Of a stretch of DNA of 35,990 nt, positions 31,700 through 35,990 are shown one piece after another. Positions within the stretch are counted from its first letter, which is position 1; every line of letters starts with the position of its first letter. The notes beneath the pieces are model-generated. The model searched no databases and was not told where the DNA came from. It saw nothing but the letters and a program-made list of their open reading frames with translations. The stretch covers positions 1 to 35,990 of the forward strand of contig CAMBPV010000022.1 of assembly GCA_945869695.1 (NCBI GenBank). The letters are read 5' to 3'. The DNA comes from Prosthecobacter debontii (lineage in GTDB: Bacteria > Verrucomicrobiota > Verrucomicrobiia > Verrucomicrobiales > Verrucomicrobiaceae). Position numbers and translations under genes: made by a program.

Positions 31700-34600
31700 A
31701 TGTTTAACTGGATCATCAAAAAAATCATCGGAACCAAAAACCAGCGCACCGTCAAGCGCCTGTGGCCGGTGGTGGCTGAAATCAATCGCATCGAACAGGA
31801 ACTCCAGCAAATGCCGGAGGAGGTACTTAGAGAGCGGACGCAGAAGTGGAAAGACCAGTTCCGCTGCTTTCACACCCCCAAGTTTTTGGGGGGTGTCTCG
31901 CTCCGCATTGCCGCTGAAGAAGAGTTGGATGCTTGCTTGGATCATTTGAGCGATGTGTTTACTCGTTTGAAGGTGCATTTCGGATCACTCGATGCCGAGC
32001 GTTTTGCGAAGGCAAAGGGCCAAACTGAAGATGCAAAAAGAGCGATCATTGATGGGGCGCGTGAAGAGTGGAATGAGATCCAACCCAAGTTTGCCGACAT
32101 CGAGCAGGAGATGCTGGCTGAGATCTTGCCTGAGGTTTACGCCGTCGTGAAGAACGCTGCGCGTCGGCTCTGTGGGCGCGAGATCATGGTCTCGGATCAA
32201 ATGCTGCGATGGGAAATGATTCACTTCGACGTTCAGCTCGTTGGAGGAACGGCTCTCCATCGCGGGATGATCGCGGAAATGGCGACGGGGGAAGGTAAAA
32301 CGCTGGTGGCGACTCTGCCCGTGACGCTCAATGCGCTGACCGGGCGCGGTGTTCACGTCATCACGGTGAATGACTACCTCGCACGACGCGACTCTGACTG
32401 GATGGGGCACCTCTATAAGTTTCTCGGCCTCACAGTGGGCTGTATCCAAAATGACCAGCCTCCACACTTTCGGCGTGAGCAGTATGAGTGCGACATCACT
32501 TACGGAACGAATAGCGAGTTTGGCTTCGATTACCTGCGGGACAATGGAATGGCATCGAGTCGTGAGCAGCAGGTCCAGCACGGGCACTATTTCGCGGTGA
32601 TTGACGAGGTGGACTCGGTCCTCATCGATGAAGCGCGGACTCCCCTTATCATCAGCGGTCCGGTGACCGTCTCGACTCACCAGTATGATCGTTACAAACC
32701 GTTGGTCGATCAATTGGTTCGACGTCAAAATGCACTTTGTGCGAGGCTGGTGACTGAGGCCAAGGAACATGCCGAAAAGGGTGAGATGGAAGAAGCGGGG
32801 AGAAAGCTTTACCAAACTCGTTTGGGAATGCCGAAAAATCGGGCGCTCCTCCGTGCGATGGAGGATACAGATCTCCGAAAGGCCATGGAAAAATCTGAGC
32901 TGACATTCCATGCCGACCAGCAGAAAATCGACCTCTTCAAACTCAAGGAAGAACTCTATTACTCAGTCGAAGAGAAGTCCCATGAAGCTGATCTTTCTGA
33001 AATGGGGCGCAGTTTCATCAATCCTGATGATCCCGATGCTTTCGTGCTTCCTGACCTTGCCACACTTTACTCTGAGATCGATGGCGACAGCGGTCTGACC
33101 GATCAGCAGAAGATGGACAAAAAATCCGAATTGGCGGATCGTCTCGATCATCAGGGACAGCGCATTCATCAGATCAGTCAGCTCCTCAGAGCTTACTGTC
33201 TTTACGAGAAGGATGTCGAATACGTGGTGGAAGAGAACAAGGTCGTGATCGTGGATGCGGGCACTGGCCGTAAAATGCCGGGTCGCCGCTGGAGCGATGG
33301 TCTCCACCAAGCTGTCGAAGCAAAAGAGGGGGTGCAGATCGATGCTGAGACTCAAACTCTGGCAACGATCACGATTCAGAATTACTTCCGTCTGTATCAG
33401 AAGCTTGGCGGCATGACGGGAACGGCCGAAACGGATGCCGCTGAGTTCCATGACATCTATGCACTCGATGTTCTGAACATCCCGACGAATCGCCCCATCA
33501 AACGGAAGGATCAGAATGACAGCATCTACAAGACGCGCCGTGAAAAGTACAATGCCTGCATTGAACTCATTAAAGAGCTTCACGCCAAGGGCCAACCGAT
33601 TCTTGTCGGAACGGCGAGCGTGGACGCGTCTGAAACCGTTTCACGCATGCTGAAGCGTGAGAGGATTCCGCACGCCGTTTTGAATGCAAAGTATCACCGC
33701 CAAGAAGCCGAGATCGTGGCCCGCGCGGGTCATAATGGGGCCGTGACCATCTCGACCAACATGGCGGGTCGTGGCACGGATATTAAGCTGGCGCCAGGAG
33801 TTGCGGAGCTAGGCGGTCTGTTTGTGCTAGCGACTGAAAGGCATGAGTCGCGCCGCGTTGACAGGCAGCTACGGGGTCGCTGCGCACGACAGGGCGATCC
33901 AGGTGAGAGTAAGTTTTTCCTCAGCTTTGAGGATGATCTCATGCGGAACTTTGGTGCCGCAGATCGCATGACCAAGATCATGGACCGTTTCGGCATGAAG
34001 GAAGGGGAAGAACTTCAGCATCCGTGGCTGAACCGCAGTGTCGAAACCGCTCAAAAGCGCGTGGAGCAGCGGAACTACACCTGGCGTAAACGCGTCCTCG
34101 AGTACGATGACGTGATGAATCAGCAGCGCGAGGTTATTTATGAATGGCGCAACGATGTACTGAACAGTCTCGATCCCCGTTTGTTGATCAATGACTCGGT
34201 GGACAAATCCATCCGCGAGCGTTTGACGGATTTCATTCCGAGTGAAAAAACCGATGAGCAGCCTGATTACAAAGCGCTTCTCAGTTGGGTGAATGTCACG
34301 TTTCCGATCGGCCTCAGTGAAAAAGACGCTCAGTTCGAGACTCGTGACTTTGAAGGAAATGCCGTTTTCCTCAGAGATCGTATCCTGCACGCCTATGATC
34401 TGAAAACGCAGGGTGCTGCCCCGGTTGCCTTGCAGGAGATCGAAAAGATGATTTTGCTGAACGCCATCGATAGGCTTTGGCAGGAGCATCTCTATGCATT
34501 GGATGCCTTGAAGGAGGGTGTTGGATTACGCTCTTATGGACAGAAGGATCCGCTGATTGAGTTCAAGCAAGAAGCCTTCAATATCTTCTCGGAACTGATG

Positions 34601-34915
34601 CAAAACATCAATGGTGAGGTTCTTGGGAATTTGTTCCGCAGCACTCAACAGCTAGCCGCTTTCGAGCAGTTTCTGGCCCATGTTGCGCAGGCTCGGCAAC
34701 GTCCGGCCGGGGAGGAGAACTCGACACCCGCTTTGAACTCGAGTTCCACGGCCAACTCAAGTGCTGCTGCTCCTGCGGCAGAGCCGCAGCCGACTGGCCC
34801 CCGACTCATCATTCCAAGCGCAGTGAAAAAGGAACTGCCAAAGGTGGGACGAAACGATCCATGCCCTTGCGGATCAGGCAAGAAGTACAAATCCTGCTGC
34901 GGCCGGATGGCTTAA
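31700..34915 (+). CDS. secA: Preprotein translocase ATPase SecA (long form)
   Basis: At 1071 residues it is longer than E. coli SecA (901). Nucleotide-binding motifs are MATGEGKTLVA (about 194-204), VITVNDYLARRD, YGTNSEFGFDYLRDN, VIDEVDSVLIDEARTPLIISG and, in the second ATPase lobe, GGMTGTAETDAAEF, LVGTASVDASE, ISTNMAGRGTDI and QLRGRCARQGDPG. Extra residues relative to E. coli lie between the first helicase lobe and the TGTA region (about 320-500), rich in charged helix. A Ser/Ala-rich linker leads to the zinc-binding tail NDPCPCGSGKKYKSCCG (CxCx8CC), which binds SecB or ribosomes. SecA drives protein export through SecYEG. It converges with clpB. Confidence 0.98.
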   Translation: MFNWIIKKIIGTKNQRTVKRLWPVVAEINRIEQELQQMPEEVLRERTQKWKDQFRCFHTPKFLGGVSLRIAAEEELDACLDHLSDVFTRLKVHFGSLDAERFAKAKGQTEDAKRAIIDGAREEWNEIQPKFADIEQEMLAEILPEVYAVVKNAARRLCGREIMVSDQMLRWEMIHFDVQLVGGTALHRGMIAEMATGEGKTLVATLPVTLNALTGRGVHVITVNDYLARRDSDWMGHLYKFLGLTVGCIQNDQPPHFRREQYECDITYGTNSEFGFDYLRDNGMASSREQQVQHGHYFAVIDEVDSVLIDEARTPLIISGPVTVSTHQYDRYKPLVDQLVRRQNALCARLVTEAKEHAEKGEMEEAGRKLYQTRLGMPKNRALLRAMEDTDLRKAMEKSELTFHADQQKIDLFKLKEELYYSVEEKSHEADLSEMGRSFINPDDPDAFVLPDLATLYSEIDGDSGLTDQQKMDKKSELADRLDHQGQRIHQISQLLRAYCLYEKDVEYVVEENKVVIVDAGTGRKMPGRRWSDGLHQAVEAKEGVQIDAETQTLATITIQNYFRLYQKLGGMTGTAETDAAEFHDIYALDVLNIPTNRPIKRKDQNDSIYKTRREKYNACIELIKELHAKGQPILVGTASVDASETVSRMLKRERIPHAVLNAKYHRQEAEIVARAGHNGAVTISTNMAGRGTDIKLAPGVAELGGLFVLATERHESRRVDRQLRGRCARQGDPGESKFFLSFEDDLMRNFGAADRMTKIMDRFGMKEGEELQHPWLNRSVETAQKRVEQRNYTWRKRVLEYDDVMNQQREVIYEWRNDVLNSLDPRLLINDSVDKSIRERLTDFIPSEKTDEQPDYKALLSWVNVTFPIGLSEKDAQFETRDFEGNAVFLRDRILHAYDLKTQGAAPVALQEIEKMILLNAIDRLWQEHLYALDALKEGVGLRSYGQKDPLIEFKQEAFNIFSELMQNINGEVLGNLFRSTQQLAAFEQFLAHVAQARQRPAGEENSTPALNSSSTANSSAAAPAAEPQPTGPRLIIPSAVKKELPKVGRNDPCPCGSGKKYKSCCGRMA

Positions 34916-34934
34916 CGTTTGATTGAAGACTTCC

Positions 34935-34960
34935 GAGTGGCGGCCGTCGAGCCGCCACTC
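34935..34960. terminator. Hairpin between convergent secA and clpB
   Basis: GAGTGGCGGC (34935-34944) and GCCGCCACTC (34951-34960) form a perfect ten-base stem around a six-base loop (CGTCGA). It lies 19 bases after the secA stop and 10 before the clpB stop, so it can serve both strands. Neither side has a strong U-tract, so it may block read-through less efficiently than a canonical terminator. Confidence 0.65.
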
Positions 34961-34970
34961 AGTCTGATTC

Positions 34971-35990
34971 TCAGGTGAGGAATGTGATTTTTCCTTCCTT
35001 AGCTGCAGCAGTGATGGCGTCCCCATCTTTGAAGCTACCTGTTAGGACGGCGAGGGAGAGAGGATCGAGGAGGTGCTTCTGGATCGCTCTCTTCAGCGGG
35101 CGGGCTCCATAAACGGGATCGAATCCAACATCGGCGAGGAATCGTGTGGCTTCATCCGTCACGGTGAGGTGAATGTTTTGTTTCGATAGCCTTTCGGTGA
35201 CGCGTTGGAGTTGCAGCTTCACAATGTGATCCAGTTGCTCGGCATTGAGACGATCAAAGATCACGATTTCGTCGATGCGATTAAGGAATTCAGGTCGGAA
35301 GAACTGCTTCAGCGACTCGCGCACAAGTGCATCCCGCTGCTCGGGATTCGACACATCTTGGATGGCGCTGCTGCCGATGTTGCTGGTGAGGATGATGACC
35401 GTGTTTTTAAAGTCAACCGTCCGCCCCTGACCATCTGTGATCCGGCCATCATCGAGCACCTGAAGTAGGGAGTTGAACACATCGGGGTGCGCTTTTTCCA
35501 CTTCATCAAAGAGAACCACACTGTAGGGCCTCCGTCTGACGGCCTCGGTTAGTTGTCCCCCTTCGTCGTAACCGACGTAACCGGGAGGAGCTCCGATGAG
35601 GCGGCTCACGCTGTGTTTCTCCATGTATTCAGACATGTCGATACGGGTCATCGCGCCCTCATCATCGAACAGAAACTCCGCTAGGGCTTTGCACAGTTCC
35701 GTTTTACCCACACCTGTTGGGCCCAGAAAGAGAAAGCTGCCGATGGGTCGGTTTTCATCCTGAATCCCTGCTCGTGCGCGGCGGACGGCATTGCTCACCG
35801 CGGCGATGGCCTCTTTCTGACCGACGACTCGATCGCCCAGACGATCTTCCATTTTGACGAGTTTTGCACGTTCACCCTCCTGGAGGCGAGAGACGGGGAT
35901 GCCGGTCCAATTGGCAACGACGCGTGCGATGTCCTCCTCCGTGACCTCTTCACGCAAAAGGGAGCCAGCTTTTCCAGTGTTGGGTTCAGG
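34971..35990 (-). CDS. clpB: ATP-dependent disaggregase ClpB, C-terminal part (partial)
   Basis: The frame is open to the right edge, leaving 339 C-terminal residues. It starts within [22 protein letters not shown], split here as [10 protein letters not shown] and [12 protein letters not shown], the ClpB segment just before the second ATPase domain. The domain has Walker [10 protein letters not shown], the pore loop and dimer segment [14 protein letters not shown], Walker [21 protein letters not shown] and the D2 C-terminal [18 protein letters not shown]. ClpB, with DnaK, unravels aggregated proteins. An AAA+ ClpA or ClpC is less likely: the D2 lacks the ClpP-docking IGF-type loop, and the [17 protein letters not shown] stretch fits ClpB. 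Confidence 0.95.
   Translation of the reverse strand, partial: PEPNTGKAGSLLREEVTEEDIARVVANWTGIPVSRLQEGERAKLVKMEDRLGDRVVGQKEAIAAVSNAVRRARAGIQDENRPIGSFLFLGPTGVGKTELCKALAEFLFDDEGAMTRIDMSEYMEKHSVSRLIGAPPGYVGYDEGGQLTEAVRRRPYSVVLFDEVEKAHPDVFNSLLQVLDDGRITDGQGRTVDFKNTVIILTSNIGSSAIQDVSNPEQRDALVRESLKQFFRPEFLNRIDEIVIFDRLNAEQLDHIVKLQLQRVTERLSKQNIHLTVTDEATRFLADVGFDPVYGARPLKRAIQKHLLDPLSLAVLTGSFKDGDAITAAAKEGKITFLT

Noticed and set aside
31985..34489. Long open frames on the minus strand opposite secA (31985-32911, 32963-33595, 33869-34489)
   Set aside because: They lie entirely inside the certain secA gene, have low-complexity or unfamilial products and no motif support; they are by-products of codon bias.
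1..35990. CRISPR arrays, rRNA genes and prophage modules
   Set aside because: No regularly spaced repeats, rRNA-like sequence or phage structural genes were seen on either strand.

Overview
The window (about 36 kb, moderately GC-rich) most likely comes from the chromosome of a Verrucomicrobiota bacterium, probably Verrucomicrobiales. The evidence is a cytochrome-type PSCyt1/DUF1549/DUF1553 protein paired with DUF1501 proteins, DUF3299, a long SecA, many Tat or Sec signal peptides, and almost no Shine-Dalgarno sequences. Family names rest on motifs read by eye; no database search was possible.

Layout. 1-111: end of an unidentified plus-strand gene. 129-5080 (minus): a type I secretion-like operon (ABC protein, HlyD-type adaptor, TolC-type channel) whose ABC ATPase lacks key catalytic residues. 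5134-6186 (minus): a VF530-type small protein and an LprI-like exported protein. 6276-7290 (minus): a decayed PQQ-type sugar dehydrogenase gene. 7476-7560: a tRNA-Leu that appears to carry anticodon AAG. 7732-8061: thioredoxin with a clear terminator. 8188-8982: MazG. 9044-10834: a GH10-like xylanase with an altered acid/base residue, convergent with a minus-strand chain (17740 to 10838) of a PSCyt1/DUF1549/DUF1553 protein, a DUF1501 remnant, a DUF1016/YhcG nuclease, a DUF1501 protein, a RibK-like protein and an esterase. 17774-19027: a BNR-repeat protein. 19090-20847: an ABCG-like transporter, divergent from ThrH (20940-21548) and an MsbA-like exporter (21608-23353).

The most interesting block is 23488-30176 (plus), a compact five-gene operon. 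It holds a FadL-type outer-membrane transporter, a 136-residue protein of unknown function, a SAM-dependent methyltransferase resembling PhcB, a six-TM kinase-receiver-kinase hybrid that looks like PhcS fused to PhcR, and a receiver plus degenerate kinase protein resembling PhcQ. In Ralstonia, PhcB makes a 3-hydroxy fatty acid methyl ester signal that PhcS senses and PhcR/PhcQ relay. I infer that this operon is a lipid-type cell-cell signalling system with its own hydrophobic-ligand porin.

30173-31509 (minus) holds an arginyl-tRNA-protein-transferase-like gene and a DUF3299 protein. SecA (31700-34915) and the 3' part of clpB (minus, running off the right edge) converge on a shared hairpin.
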